A stretch of DNA of 64,000 nucleotides from Zoogloea sp. (GCA_016720685.1 JADKKC010000012.1:1-64000), one strand, 5' to 3'; positions 1 through 8,666 are shown, counted from the stretch's first letter. The notes: a model not told the origin generated them from the sequence alone. Translations and numbers: made by a program.

Positions 1-285
1 CCGGCACGACGATGCCATCTCCTCCGGGATTGTCCGACGCGGGGTGCTGCTTGCGAAAGCGCTGTACCAGCATGGTCTTACCATTGTTGGTCTCACCTAC
101 GATCAACAGGTTCGGCATGCGATGCGTCTTCGGATAGATCAACAAATCTTCAAGCTTATCGAGGATGGCCTTGGCTCGGGGATAGCCGATCCAGCGCGAG
201 GCACAGGGACGCTCAATCCACTCCCGTCGGACAACGCGAGCAGCTTGGCTGCTGCTTCGTTCAAGTGTGGCGCAGGGTTAGTCAT
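1..285 (-). pseudogene. tniB: TniB/TnsC-family transposition ATPase, partial and frameshifted
   Basis: This AAA+ ATPase would act as the target-selection regulator that activates the TnsA/TnsB transposase. On the minus strand the ATG at 285 overlaps the last codons of tnsB by 8 bases. The first residues (MTNPAPHLNEAAAKLLALSD) fit a TniB N-terminus, but the homologous continuation (REWIERP, then RWIGYPRAKAIL) lies in another frame. A missing base near 220-224, in a GACGGGAG run, would restore it. Further on comes RMPNLLIVGETNNGKTML, with the Walker A motif GETNNGKT typical of TniB. The gene runs off the left edge, so Walker B and the sensor regions are not seen. The frameshift may be real or a sequencing error. 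Confidence 0.75.
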
Positions 286-2796
286 CGCTCATGTCGTCCA
301 TGTCGTCGAACGGCAAAATGCTCGACACGGCAGGCTCTGCCTCGGGCTCAGGCGGAACGGACGGAGAGGGCGAATGCTTGGTAGTGACACCGAGCCCAAG
401 GCTACGTCGTTGTGCTGCACGACGCACAGCCTTGGTCTTACCCTTCGCCTGTTCTTCGATCTGGCGCATACGGTCGTACGCCTTGAAAATCGCGCGCTCA
501 GTGTCCTCATCGCTGCCCGATCCTTGCACCATGCCCTTGGCTTCGTTCAGCTCCAGATGCTGATCGGCGGATGTGATGTATCCCGGTAGGGAATCGGGTA
601 GTACGTCATCAGCTCAGGGTCGTAGAACCAGATGGTGCTGATGTCACGTGGGTCGCGCCGGAACATGAACTTGCGACGCACCTTGGCCTTGCCTGGCTCG
701 GTGGCGTTGATCCAACGACGTAGTACGTCGTGGTAGTAGTGGATGTCGTCGATCACGACACCGTAATCTTGGACTGTCCGTTCCACGAAGGGCATGAAGT
801 CCAGGCGCAGCCGCGCCTCGTCGACGATCTTCGGCGGCAGCCCTGCCCCTGGTTTCGTGCCGGAGCCGAAGACGCCTTCCTTGAGCTTGGCAAAGGGGAC
901 TGGCCCAGGACGAATGTATTGCGCTGGTGGTAGACCTCGACGATGTAGGTGGCCAGCCAGCGCTCGAACTCGGTGAGCGTCATGATGGCTTTGCCATCGG
1001 AGTCGTAATCGCCTCGCGCTCTCGTGTTGGAAAACGTGGTGCCCGGCAGCGAGTGAATTTCTTGCAACACCGTGCCAAGCAAGCGTTCCGATGTGTCTCC
1101 GCCGAAATGGGGTCGTGCAACGGGTCGCCATTCGAGATCAATGCCGTATTGCGCGCACGCGCGCTGGAGCATGCTGCCCTTGAACTCCTTGGCATTGTCG
1201 GCGTGCACTTTTGCAGGAAGCCCCCACAGCGGCCAATCGGTACCGATTTCGTTCTTCGCCAGCCATTCGTCTTTAGGAAGAATGCCGTGCGCGAGCAAAG
1301 CCAGTCGACAACGCGCCGGGCGGATCGAAAGGACACGTAAACCGGCCACCATGCGTGAGAACACCTCGATGGCGAGCGTAATCCAAGGGCGGCCTATGGG
1401 GCGACGATGGATGTCGTCGACCAAGATCACGTCAAGCTTGGTGTGGTCGATCTGGATGACCGACAGGGGATAGTCGGCGCCGGGAAACGAACCTTCGATA
1501 GGCGCGTACTGCTGATCAGCGACCTTGCGCCCACGCCGCTTCGCGAGTTTCAGCTCATCCGATAGCTTGTTTATGCGGTTACGCACGGTATTGTTGTGCG
1601 GTGGCTCAAGCTTGGCGTTCAGGCAACGGCCACGAACCACTTGGCATACCCTTCGTGACGGATTTGCTCTGTCGTGTCAGGTACTCGTCTTCGGTGGGAC
1701 GGACTTGATACGATCGCCTTCGATCTCAGGCTGCCACAGTCAGCCCTTGTCTTTGCGTTCCCTCGGGATCAGCGCGGTAATGCGCCCTTGGCTTTCGTAC
1801 AACGCAATCCATTTGTAGAGCGTATTCGCATGCTTTCCGGTTTCGGCTGCGCGGGCCTCTACATCGGAGCGCTTGCGGCCACGTGGATCAAGCAAGGAGC
1901 GGATGACTTCAAACCGCTCCTGGGCGATACGCCAGGCTCCATCACCCACAACTTGCGGATCGTGCTGCTGGGTAGAGGCCACTGCTGTGGTGGGCTGCAG
2001 GTCGACAACTCGCACACGCTCTGGCCTACCGGTATGTACATCCGACACCAGTACCGACTCGAAGTCGAGTAAGTGCGTGATGTACCCACGTCGACCACGG
2101 AAGACGACTTCGGTGCCGGGCTGCAAGGAGAGGGTCGTGCGTGGGGCAGTCGCGGCTTCCCACCAGATCGGGCTGTTCATGTTCATGGGCTGGTGCAAGT
2201 CGGTACCGACCTGGAGGGTGGCAACCATGTACCAGAGCGCTGGGAGTATGCGCGCCTGGTTCCATTCGTCACGATGGATCGCCTGGATCAATGCGCCCGG
2301 CGTGGTTTCCCGTAACTCCCACAGTTGTTCATCCAGCAACTGCATCAGGTTCGCGTCAGGGATCGTGTCGCGGTAGCGCAGGAGGAAGCGCGCGTTCTCC
2401 AGTTTCGGCACACGTATTTCTTGCTCAGTGATGATGCGGAACCGCCAGCCCTGGGCCTTGGCGAAGCGCACGGCGGTTTTGAACTTTGGGCGGAACTCCT
2501 GCCAGTTGTCCGCAAGGTCTTTTCGGTATTTCACCTCGCACAGCCAAGGCCGCTTTGCGCTGTCACGCTGATCAAACATTACGAGAGTATCCGGCGTGTA
2601 ACGTCGCTGGGCGTTCGTCATCGCACTCCACTCGAGTTTACAGGCTGGACTTCGAAGCCTCGACTTCAGGCGGAACTCAAAGGATGATGAAATCTCGTTC
2701 AAGCGTAGATTCATATGCAGCAAGGCCTCTTGCCTTGCCGTAAGCAGCAATTCCTGTGACGTTGCGATAATTCTTGGGAATCTTCCTGACGGGCAT
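278..2796 (-). pseudogene. tnsAB: TnsA-TnsB transposase (fused or adjacent), broken by many frameshifts
   Basis: The N-terminal part (from the ATG at 2796: MPVRKIPKNYRNVTG, then YESTLERDF) is a TnsA-type restriction-like endonuclease. It has YTPDTLV and LCEVKYRKDL supplying the catalytic acidic and lysine residues. In the same open frame a TnsB/TniA helix-turn-helix region follows (LQPGTEVVFRGRRGYI to TALIPRERKDKG). The DDE integrase core comes next: IQIDHTKLD, HADNAKEF and TSERLLGT carry the D, D and E. The C-terminal Mu-B domain (FGSGTKPGAGLPP, ISTIWFYDPE) ends at the stop at 278. Frames change near 2675, 2650, 1740, 1700, 1650, 897 and 550. At 897 and 550 a G run looks one base short. TnsA and TnsB are joined in one frame near 2150; whether the fusion is natural cannot be settled given the indels. 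Confidence 0.8.
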
Positions 2797-2908
2797 ATCC
2801 AACCAGTCGCCTCAAAAGATATTGAACCGTAACCAGTAGCCCTAACCGATGGCAAATAGTAACGTGAAGCGCTGTAAACTCGCTGCACTGTTGATCAAAC
2901 AGTACACA
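2797..2908. repeat. Transposon end with degenerate TACTGNTT repeats (candidate TnsB sites)
   Basis: Read on the minus strand from 2908, related words recur: TACTGTTTGATC, TACTATTTGCCA, TACTGGTTACGG and GACTGGTTGGAT, beginning about 5, 48, 71 and 101 bases from the end. Tn7-family ends carry several about 22-bp TnsB binding sites, so these may be such sites, but the spacing is irregular and similarity is short. No coding sequence is seen here. Confidence 0.35.
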
Positions 2909-2920
2909 TGAAGATTGGAA

Positions 2921-3373
2921 ATGTCAGGTGATCTCGAAGCCGCCGGGCTCGAACTTCAGCGCGCCATCACCCTTGACGCAAAGTACCGCAAGTACTGGCA
3001 AGCCCAGCTCGACACGCTGCACGCCCGCCGCGGCGCGATCGCCGCGACCCGGGCCCTCGGCGCTGGCAGCTTCGCGGAAACCCGGGCTGCGCTGGAAAAG
3101 CTGCTGGCCGACGCAGAGGACGTCCCCACCGCTCTCGTATCCCAAGCTTTCGTCGAAGGCTTCCTCTCTGCGCTGCTGGCCAACCCGACCCAGGCCGCCA
3201 GCGTGCTGGGCCTGCTGCATGGCGTCGGCTATGATCGCCACGCCCGCCCACTCCTGCTGGCCTTCGAGGCGGCCATCGACGGCAAACCGGAACTGCTCGA
3301 CGCCCTGGAGCCGGAAACCCGCAATGCAGCCAAGCGCATGTACCAACGGCTAACGAAGGCTGCCAAACGCTGA
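2921..3373 (+). CDS. Hypothetical alpha-helical protein, 5' end probably cut by the transposon
   Basis: A 150-residue reading frame that I do not recognise. It opens MSGDLEAAGLELQRAITLD, which looks like the second helix of a tetratricopeptide-like repeat, and is helical throughout, with no signal peptide or membrane segment. An in-frame stop lies at 2909-2911, next to the presumed transposon end at about 2908. The natural start has therefore probably been removed by the insertion, and the ATG at 2921 is only the first available codon; there is no convincing ribosome binding site. It is followed after 24 bases by the glutathione peroxidase gene in the same direction and may once have been co-transcribed with it. 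Confidence 0.55.
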   Translation: MSGDLEAAGLELQRAITLDAKYRKYWQAQLDTLHARRGAIAATRALGAGSFAETRAALEKLLADAEDVPTALVSQAFVEGFLSALLANPTQAASVLGLLHGVGYDRHARPLLLAFEAAIDGKPELLDALEPETRNAAKRMYQRLTKAAKR

Positions 3374-3397
3374 CCCACCCAACCGAGAACACACCCC

Positions 3398-3946
3398 ATG
3401 ACCCAAGCCCTGCAAACCATCCCCGTGAACAAGATCGACGGCACGCCCGCCACCCTGGCCGAACACGCCGGCAAGGTGCTGCTGGTGGTGAACGTCGCCT
3501 CCAAGTGCGGCCTCACGCCCCAGTACGCAGGGCTGGAGAAGCTCTACGAGCAATACCGCGACCAGGGGCTGGTGGTGCTGGGCTTTCCGGCCAACGATTT
3601 CGCCGGCCAGGAGCCGGGCAGCGATGCGGAAATCGCCGGTTTCTGCACGGCCACCTTCGGCGTGCAGTTTCCGATGTATGGCAAGCTCGTCGCCACCGGG
3701 CCGGACAAGCATCCGCTGTACGCCGCCCTGACCGCCGCGCGGCCCGAAACGGAAGATCGTGCGGGCATGGAAAAATCCCTGCGCGGCTACGGCATCGAAC
3801 CGACAGCGGCGCCCGAGGTGCTGTGGAATTTCGAGAAATTCCTGATCGGCCGTGACGGCCAGGTGATCCGCCGCTTCGCCCCCGACACCGCACCCGATGC
3901 GGACAAACTGGTCGCCGCAATCGACGCGGCCCTCGCGGCCGGCTGA
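3398..3946 (+). CDS. Glutathione peroxidase family protein (BtuE-like)
   Basis: A cytosolic thiol peroxidase of 182 residues, the usual length for bacterial GPx/BtuE proteins, reducing hydrogen peroxide and organic hydroperoxides with glutathione or thioredoxin. The family hallmarks are present in order: NVASKCGLTPQY with the peroxidatic cysteine (Cys instead of selenocysteine), GFPANDFAGQEPG with the active-site glutamine, and WNFEKFLI with the tryptophan and asparagine of the catalytic tetrad. The ATG follows a weak Shine-Dalgarno. The gene ends one base before the stop of the convergent deaminase gene, so no separate terminator fits between them. Confidence 0.93.
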   Translation: MTQALQTIPVNKIDGTPATLAEHAGKVLLVVNVASKCGLTPQYAGLEKLYEQYRDQGLVVLGFPANDFAGQEPGSDAEIAGFCTATFGVQFPMYGKLVATGPDKHPLYAALTAARPETEDRAGMEKSLRGYGIEPTAAPEVLWNFEKFLIGRDGQVIRRFAPDTAPDADKLVAAIDAALAAG

Positions 3947-3947
3947 T

Positions 3948-4991
3948 TCAGGCCGGGGCCGCGCCGGCCTCGGCAAACCAGGCATCCAGCCGGGCGATCC
4001 ACCCGGCTTTTTCTTCGTCCGTCGCAAAACTCGCCTCGAAACTGTTGCGCGCCAGCCGGTACCAGGTGGCCGCATCAAAGCCAAAGGCCGCCTGCACCGC
4101 ACGGATGTTGGCGTTGAGATAGCCGCCAAAATACGCCGGGTCGTCACTGTTGAGCGTGACCCTGACACCCGCGGCGAGGAGCTGCGGCAGGCTGTGTTCG
4201 GCCATGGTTTTGAACACGCACAGGCGGGTGTTTGAAAGGGGGCAAACCGTCAGCGGAATGCCCTCCCGCACCAGGCGGGCGAGCACGGCGGCGTCTTCGA
4301 CGGCCCGCACGCCGTGGTCGATGCGCAGCGCGCCCAGCACATCCAGCGCCTCGGTGATGTAGGCCGGCGGGCCTTCCTCGCCGGCGTGGGCGACCACCGG
4401 CTTGCCCAGGGCGCGGCAGCGGGCGAACAAGCGCGCAAACTTCGACGGCGGATGACCACGCTCGGACGAATCCAGCCCGAAACCGTGAATGCGCCCGATG
4501 AACGGCTCGGCCCCGGCCAGCGCCGCCAGGCATTCGTCTTCCGGCAAATGGCGCAGGAAGCACAGGATCAGGCACCCCGACACGCCCCAGCGCCGCGCCC
4601 CTTCGGCCAGGCCGTCCTCCAGCCCCTCCAGCACCGTGGCAAAGGGAATACCGCGGGCGGTGTGGGTTTGCGGGTCGAAGAAGATTTCGGCGTGAATCAC
4701 CCCGTCGGCCGCCGCCCGTTCGAGGTAGGCCAGCATCAGCTCGCAAAAGTCGGCCCGGGTGACGAGCACCGCGGCACACGCGTAATACACGTCGAGAAAG
4801 GACTGCAGGCTGTCAAAGGCGTACGCCGCCTTCAGCGCCGCCTCGTCGGCATAGGGCAGGCTCACCCCGTTGCGCCGCGCCAGCGCAAACGCCAGCTCAG
4901 GCTCGAGGGTGCCTTCGATGTGCACATGCAGCTCGGCCTTGGGCATGCCAAGGGCGAGATTGAGCGGATCGGGGGAAATGCTGACGGTCAT
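3948..4991 (-). CDS. Adenosine/adenine deaminase, probably adenine deaminase (Aah1-like)
   Basis: A zinc hydrolase of 347 residues for purine salvage. It shows HVHIEGTLEP (metal-binding HxH), HAGEEGP (metal His plus catalytic Glu), DHGVRAVED and LNSDDPAYFGGYL (catalytic Asp). The combination TVCPLSNTRLCVF and SDDPAYFGGY is typical of the adenine deaminase branch found in pseudomonads and fungi, so adenine to hypoxanthine is the more likely reaction, although many databases call such proteins adenosine deaminase. The frame is open upstream to 5114, but MTVSISPDPLNLALGMPKAE at 4991 is the family-like start. It is divergent from the RNase H-like gene. Confidence 0.9.
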   Translation of the reverse strand: MTVSISPDPLNLALGMPKAELHVHIEGTLEPELAFALARRNGVSLPYADEAALKAAYAFDSLQSFLDVYYACAAVLVTRADFCELMLAYLERAAADGVIHAEIFFDPQTHTARGIPFATVLEGLEDGLAEGARRWGVSGCLILCFLRHLPEDECLAALAGAEPFIGRIHGFGLDSSERGHPPSKFARLFARCRALGKPVVAHAGEEGPPAYITEALDVLGALRIDHGVRAVEDAAVLARLVREGIPLTVCPLSNTRLCVFKTMAEHSLPQLLAAGVRVTLNSDDPAYFGGYLNANIRAVQAAFGFDAATWYRLARNSFEASFATDEEKAGWIARLDAWFAEAGAAPA

Positions 4992-5117
4992 GGCCGGGCT
5001 CTCCACTGGGACTGGATAGCTGCATTTTAGGCGCGGACTCGCCCCGAACCGCGACAAAACCCGCCCAAAAAAGTACAGTTCCCGCTCATTCCTCCCGCCA
5101 GGCTGCGCCCCCATTCA

Positions 5118-5585
5118 ATGAGCGACACCGCCCCGCCCTGCCCGCCCGCTGAATGGCAGATCTGGTTCGACGGCTCGGCCTTCCCCAACCCCGGACGCAT
5201 CGGGCTTGGAGCGGTGCTGCGGGGGCCGGCAGGCGAGCGGGTCGACTTCTCGGCCATGGCCGCGGAGGGCGGATGCAACAACGAGGCGGAACTGCTGGCC
5301 CTCGGCAAGGCGCTGGAGCTAGCCCGGGAGGCCGGCGCCCGTCACCTGCGGGTTCGCGGCGACAGCGATTTTGCGGTGCGTCACGCGCGGGGCGATGCGC
5401 ACACGAAGGTAGCCCGCCTGCGCAGCCTCGTGGAGCACACCCGTTTTTTGCTGGACGCTTTTGCATCGGTGCAGCTGGAGTGGGTTCCCCGCCACCGCAA
5501 CCCGGATGCCGATCGGCTATCCCGCGCAGCCCTCGGCCTGCCCGACAAACCCGCAGCGCGGCCGGCCTCGCGCAAGCGCCGCTAG
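5118..5585 (+). CDS. Ribonuclease HI family protein
   Basis: A 155-residue RNase H fold protein predicted to cut the RNA strand of RNA-DNA hybrids. The four acidic residues of the active site are visible: WFDGSAFPNPG (first Asp), CNNEAELLAL (Glu), RGDSDFAV (Asp) and HRNPDADRLSR (last Asp). It belongs to the RnhA-like/plant-like subgroup rather than classical E. coli RnhA, which has an extra basic protrusion not seen here. The last four bases overlap the 3' end of the convergent Gx transporter gene. Confidence 0.88.
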   Translation: MSDTAPPCPPAEWQIWFDGSAFPNPGRIGLGAVLRGPAGERVDFSAMAAEGGCNNEAELLALGKALELAREAGARHLRVRGDSDFAVRHARGDAHTKVARLRSLVEHTRFLLDAFASVQLEWVPRHRNPDADRLSRAALGLPDKPAARPASRKRR

Positions 5586-6127
5586 GGCGTCGGCTTCGCG
5601 CCCTCGGCCTCCAGCAGGCGCGCCGCCACCAGCCCGTTGACCAGCCCGAACAGCGTGGCCGCCAGCGCAAACACCGGCACCAGGTAGAACACGCCGTCGT
5701 GCGGCACCAGCCACAGGCGGGCCACCAGCAACTGCCCGCCGATGTGGGCGAAGGCGGCCAGCACGCTGTGGCTCACCGGGCCGAACCAGCGCCGCGGCAG
5801 GTGCATCGCCGCACCCAGCACGGCCAGGCTGGCCAGGCTTCCGGCGAGGCTGAGGAAAAACCCCGGCGCCAGAAACTGGCCCAGCACCAGGCTGCCGACA
5901 AAAACCCGCAATAGCGCCACCCACGCCGCCTCCCGCCAGCCCCAGCGGGCCAGCACCACCAGGATGACGATGTTGGCAAGGCCGGGCTTGACCCCCGGCA
6001 GGGGCAGCGGAATCGCCGCCTCGGCCACCGTGAGCACGATGGCCGCCGCCGCATGGCGGGCCACCCGGTGGTCGTCCGCCGTGGGGGTGATGCGGATTTC
6101 AGTAGTTGAGGGAGTCATAGTCGGCAT
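5582..6127 (-). CDS. Gx transporter family membrane protein (HepI-like)
   Basis: A very hydrophobic protein of 181 residues with about five predicted membrane segments. It matches the Gx transporter family, once named heptaprenyl diphosphate synthase component I; PLPGVKPGLANIVILV is characteristic. The substrate is unknown; the family resembles ECF-type S components. It overlaps the end of the upstream NusG-domain gene, and this pair is commonly found together, often near FMN-transfer or electron-transport genes. Starts at 6127 or 6118 are both possible; 6127 is given because a G-rich stretch precedes it. Confidence 0.82.
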   Translation of the reverse strand: MPTMTPSTTEIRITPTADDHRVARHAAAAIVLTVAEAAIPLPLPGVKPGLANIVILVVLARWGWREAAWVALLRVFVGSLVLGQFLAPGFFLSLAGSLASLAVLGAAMHLPRRWFGPVSHSVLAAFAHIGGQLLVARLWLVPHDGVFYLVPVFALAATLFGLVNGLVAARLLEAEGAKPTP

Positions 6128-6506
6128 GGCGCCCCGACAGGGCGAGGCTGACCTGGTTGGGCGCGCAGATGGCCACCGCCCCGGCGCTCACCAGCCAGCC
6201 CTGGCGCACGCAATACTGGCGCGGCCCGGGATCGGCCGCCACACGGGCCCGACCGGGCTGGATCTCGATGCGGGTGGTGCCCAGCGGCCCCGGCACCTCG
6301 AGCATGCGCGGCGCGGCAAGATCGACCTCGGCGAACACCTTGCCGCCAGCCTTGATGATGGCCTTGTCCGGCCGTCCACCCTGCCACAGGCTCAGCGCCG
6401 AGACGACGCAAAACACCAGCGCAGCAGCCAGCACCAGGCCGTCGCCGACCCGCAGGTGCACGGCCCAGGCGGCCAGCCAGCGACGCAGGGCGAAAAGCTT
6501 TGTCAC
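6099..6506 (-). CDS. NusG domain II-containing protein
   Basis: A 135-residue protein with one N-terminal membrane segment (about residues 20-42) followed by a small beta-barrel domain of the NusG domain II family, facing the periplasm. The motif PRQYCVRQGWL followed by ICAPNQVSL is typical. No enzymatic role is known. It overlaps the downstream Gx transporter gene by 29 bases and the two are clearly one transcription unit. In other bacteria the pair sits beside genes for flavinylated electron-transfer proteins; none is seen next to it here. Confidence 0.8.
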   Translation of the reverse strand: MTKLFALRRWLAAWAVHLRVGDGLVLAAALVFCVVSALSLWQGGRPDKAIIKAGGKVFAEVDLAAPRMLEVPGPLGTTRIEIQPGRARVAADPGPRQYCVRQGWLVSAGAVAICAPNQVSLALSGRHADYDSLNY

Positions 6507-6580
6507 AGGTGCAGCAAGCTTCCTGGCGGGATCATGGTTTGCATGAGCTCAAAAGCCGGAGCGCGCTCCGGCGCGTTGCA

Positions 6581-7420
6581 TCATTTGAACGAGCGGTGAC
6601 GCACCAGCACGCGGGCCGTTTCGCGGAAGCGCCTGGCCAGCTCTTCAGCGATGTACACCGAACGGTGCTGGCCGCCGGTACAGCCGATGGCCACGGTGAG
6701 ATAGCTGCGGTTGTCGTTGACGTAGGAAGGCAGCCATGAAGCGACGAAAGCGTAGATATCGTCCACCATCTGGCCGACTTCCGGCACTTTTTCAAGAAAA
6801 TCGATCACCGGCTTGTCGCGCCCGGTGAGGGGGCGCAGCACCGGATCGTAGTGGGGATTGGGCAGGCAGCGCACGTCAAAAACCAGGTCGGCATCCATCG
6901 GAATGCCGTGCTTGAAGCCGAAGGACTGGAACAGCAGGGTGATCTGGCTGCCCGCCTCCAGCTGCATGAAGCTCTTGACCCAGTTGCGCAGGGTGTTGGC
7001 CGACAGATCGCTGGTATCGAGGCGATGACCGAGTTCGGAAATCAGCGCCAGCGCCTCGCGTTCGCGGGAGATGGCTTCGGCCAGCGTCACGGTTTCGTCG
7101 CCCAGCGGATGCTTGCGGCGGGTTTCGGAAAAGCGCGCGATCAAGGTTTCGTCGCGGGCATCGAGGAAGAGAAATCGGACATCGCCCACCATGGCCCGCA
7201 GGGCTTCGACCTGCCGGGGCAAGGCTGCGATGCTGGAGCCGGAGCGGACATCCACGGCCACCGCGATGCGCTGATAGCCGGCGCCGCGCAGGTGGGTGAC
7301 GAGTTGCGGCAGGAGCGCCGACGGGAGGTTGTCGACCACGTAATGTCCGCTATCCTCCATCACGTTGAGGGCAACGCTCTTGCCGGAACCAGACAAACCA
7401 CTGATCAGAACGAGTTGCAT
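6581..7420 (-). CDS. rapZ: RNase adapter protein RapZ
   Basis: A protein of 279 residues, the family's normal length. RapZ binds small RNAs and guides RNase E, controlling glucosamine-6-phosphate synthase in enterobacteria; the role in betaproteobacteria is less defined. The Walker A GLSGSGKS lies at residues 8-15, YVVDNLP and FLDARDETLIARFSETRR follow, and the C-terminal signature AIGCTGGQHRSVYIAE is present. In many proteobacteria rapZ follows ptsN/hprK genes, but here an intergenic region with a long inverted repeat lies upstream. Confidence 0.95.
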   Translation of the reverse strand: MQLVLISGLSGSGKSVALNVMEDSGHYVVDNLPSALLPQLVTHLRGAGYQRIAVAVDVRSGSSIAALPRQVEALRAMVGDVRFLFLDARDETLIARFSETRRKHPLGDETVTLAEAISREREALALISELGHRLDTSDLSANTLRNWVKSFMQLEAGSQITLLFQSFGFKHGIPMDADLVFDVRCLPNPHYDPVLRPLTGRDKPVIDFLEKVPEVGQMVDDIYAFVASWLPSYVNDNRSYLTVAIGCTGGQHRSVYIAEELARRFRETARVLVRHRSFK

Positions 7421-7475
7421 TGTGTTGATCCTGTTTCAAGGAGAGACGACCGGTCTATGGCGCCAGCCTGTCACA

Positions 7476-7500
7476 GCTGTGCGACAAGTTGTCGCACAGC
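7476..7500. promoter_or_regulatory. Perfect 25-bp inverted repeat upstream of rapZ
   Basis: Two 12-base arms (GCTGTGCGACAA and its complement) flank a single central G, 56 bases upstream of the rapZ start codon. A further partial copy (TGTCGCACAG) lies at about 7578-7587, inside the 3' end of the neighbouring metallo-hydrolase gene. No U-tract follows on either strand, so a protein binding site is more likely than a terminator. The regulator is unknown. Confidence 0.55.
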
Positions 7501-7573
7501 GCAGAAAACAGCATAAACAAAGTTTGACAAACGATTTGACGGGTTTTTGGCAGAGGGCCGCAAATTTGTTAAA

Positions 7574-8479
7574 TCATGTCGCACAGAGAAAATTGGCCTC
7601 CCGGCGGGCCACGCCGGCACGCACCAGCTCGTCCACCAGCCATCCGGCCAGGGCCTCGGCCGAGAGGCCCAGGAAGCGCCGGTTGGCTTCGCGATACAGC
7701 GGCACCGTGTCCAGATAGGCCGGCAGCGTGTCGAGGGAAACGCGACGCTGCTCGAGCAACATGAAGGTCAAACAGGCCCGGATCGCGTTGCGGGCCATGC
7801 GGGCACCGTCCTGCGCGAAGTAGCGCAGGCGCGCGAAAGCCGCAGCGAGCGCCTCATCCACCTCGACAAAGGGCGCGCCGTGGCCGGGAATCACCCGGTC
7901 CACCGGCAGCCGGGCAATCGCTTCGAGGGTTGCCTGCGCGGCCTCCAGCCCGCCGCCACTGCCGATCACCTCGGCAAACAGGATTCCGAAGCCGTCACGC
8001 CACAGGGCATCACCGGAAATCAGCACGCGGGCATCTGGCGAATGGAACACCAGCGCGTCCATGTCGTGGCCGGGCGCCGGCAGGGCCTGCCATTCGAGGC
8101 CGCCCATCACCAGCCGCTCGCCAACCGCAAGGGTGTGATCGAGCCCGAAGGGCGCGCCCTGCTGGTCGGCCACACTCAGCAAAAGGGCTTCTTCGTCCCA
8201 GTTTTCGATCGCTGGGGCCATGCCTTCCGGCACGCCGATCCAGCAGCCGAAGGCCTCTTTCACGGCGGCGTTGCCACCAATGTGGTCGGAATGGGAATGG
8301 GTGTTGAGCAGCCGGGTGAGGCGCCGGCCGCCAAGGGCCGTGCGAACCAGCTCGACGGTTTGTGCGGCGTGGCTCACATAGCCACTGTCGATCAGCGTCG
8401 CCTCGTCGCCGTCGCAAAGCAGGATGCTGTTGGACGACAGCCAGCCACGCTCGATGACTTCAATGCCTTGCGGAAGCAT
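7574..8479 (-). CDS. MBL-fold metallo-hydrolase
   Basis: A metallo-beta-lactamase fold hydrolase of about 301 residues. The zinc ligands are present: THSHSDHIGG (HxHxDH), GHDMDAL and IPGHGAP supply further histidines and the bridging Asp. The substrate cannot be told; the family includes glyoxalase II-like and quorum-quenching enzymes. The open frame extends to 8551, but the ATG at 8479 (MLPQGIEVIERG) gives the usual N-terminus. The next gene upstream, a DUF1289 protein, ends 5 bases before it, so the genes are probably co-transcribed. Confidence 0.87.
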   Translation of the reverse strand: MLPQGIEVIERGWLSSNSILLCDGDEATLIDSGYVSHAAQTVELVRTALGGRRLTRLLNTHSHSDHIGGNAAVKEAFGCWIGVPEGMAPAIENWDEEALLLSVADQQGAPFGLDHTLAVGERLVMGGLEWQALPAPGHDMDALVFHSPDARVLISGDALWRDGFGILFAEVIGSGGGLEAAQATLEAIARLPVDRVIPGHGAPFVEVDEALAAAFARLRYFAQDGARMARNAIRACLTFMLLEQRRVSLDTLPAYLDTVPLYREANRRFLGLSAEALAGWLVDELVRAGVARREANFLCAT

Positions 8480-8483
8480 CGGC

Positions 8484-8666
8484 TCAGTCGTCCGATGCTT
8501 CGGCCTCGCCGCCAACGACCCGCCGGACTTGCTCGGCGACACCTTCTTCATCGCCGGGCGCGGAATCGGTTTCGCCGAAAATCTGCTCTTCGCTGCGGCC
8601 GCAGCCGATGCAGTAGCCGTCGGCGATTTCGCAGATGCCGATGCAGGGGGATTCGCCGCTCATCGA
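8484..8666 (-). CDS. DUF1289 domain protein, small cysteine-rich
   Basis: A 60-residue protein with SPCIGICEIADGYCIGCGRS near the start. The C-x3-C and C-x2-C arrangement defines DUF1289, which may bind a metal or iron-sulfur cluster; function is unknown. The C-terminal half is acidic. The ATG at 8666 was chosen over 8681 because the family begins close to the cysteine motif. It overlaps the upstream DUF1289 gene by 7 bases, so this is a pair of paralogs read together. Confidence 0.75.
   Translation of the reverse strand, partial: SMSGESPCIGICEIADGYCIGCGRSEEQIFGETDSAPGDEEGVAEQVRRVVGGEAEASDD

Larger units (their letters stand above)
1..2908. mobile_element. End of a degenerate Tn7-like transposon (TnsA/TnsB/TniB type), continuing left of the window
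   Basis: The first 2.8 kb holds a TniB-type ATPase and a TnsA-TnsB transposase, all on the minus strand, the standard core order of Tn7-like elements (tnsA, tnsB, tnsC/tniB read inward from one end). The DNA is visibly less GC-rich than the flanking chromosome. The likely outer boundary is near 2904-2908, where the minus strand reads TGTGTACTG, a 5'-TGT end as in the Tn7 superfamily. The other end, any TniQ gene, cargo and target-site duplication lie outside the window. Both transposition genes carry frameshifts, so the element looks immobile if the sequence is accurate. Confidence 0.75.

Noticed and set aside
1..2908. CRISPR-associated transposon (CAST)
   Set aside because: TnsA-TnsB joining is compatible, but no cas gene or CRISPR array lies in the window, so there is no direct support.
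5600..6100. Repeats of GCC/GGC-rich words across many genes
   Set aside because: Explained by strong GC codon bias, not by true repeats.
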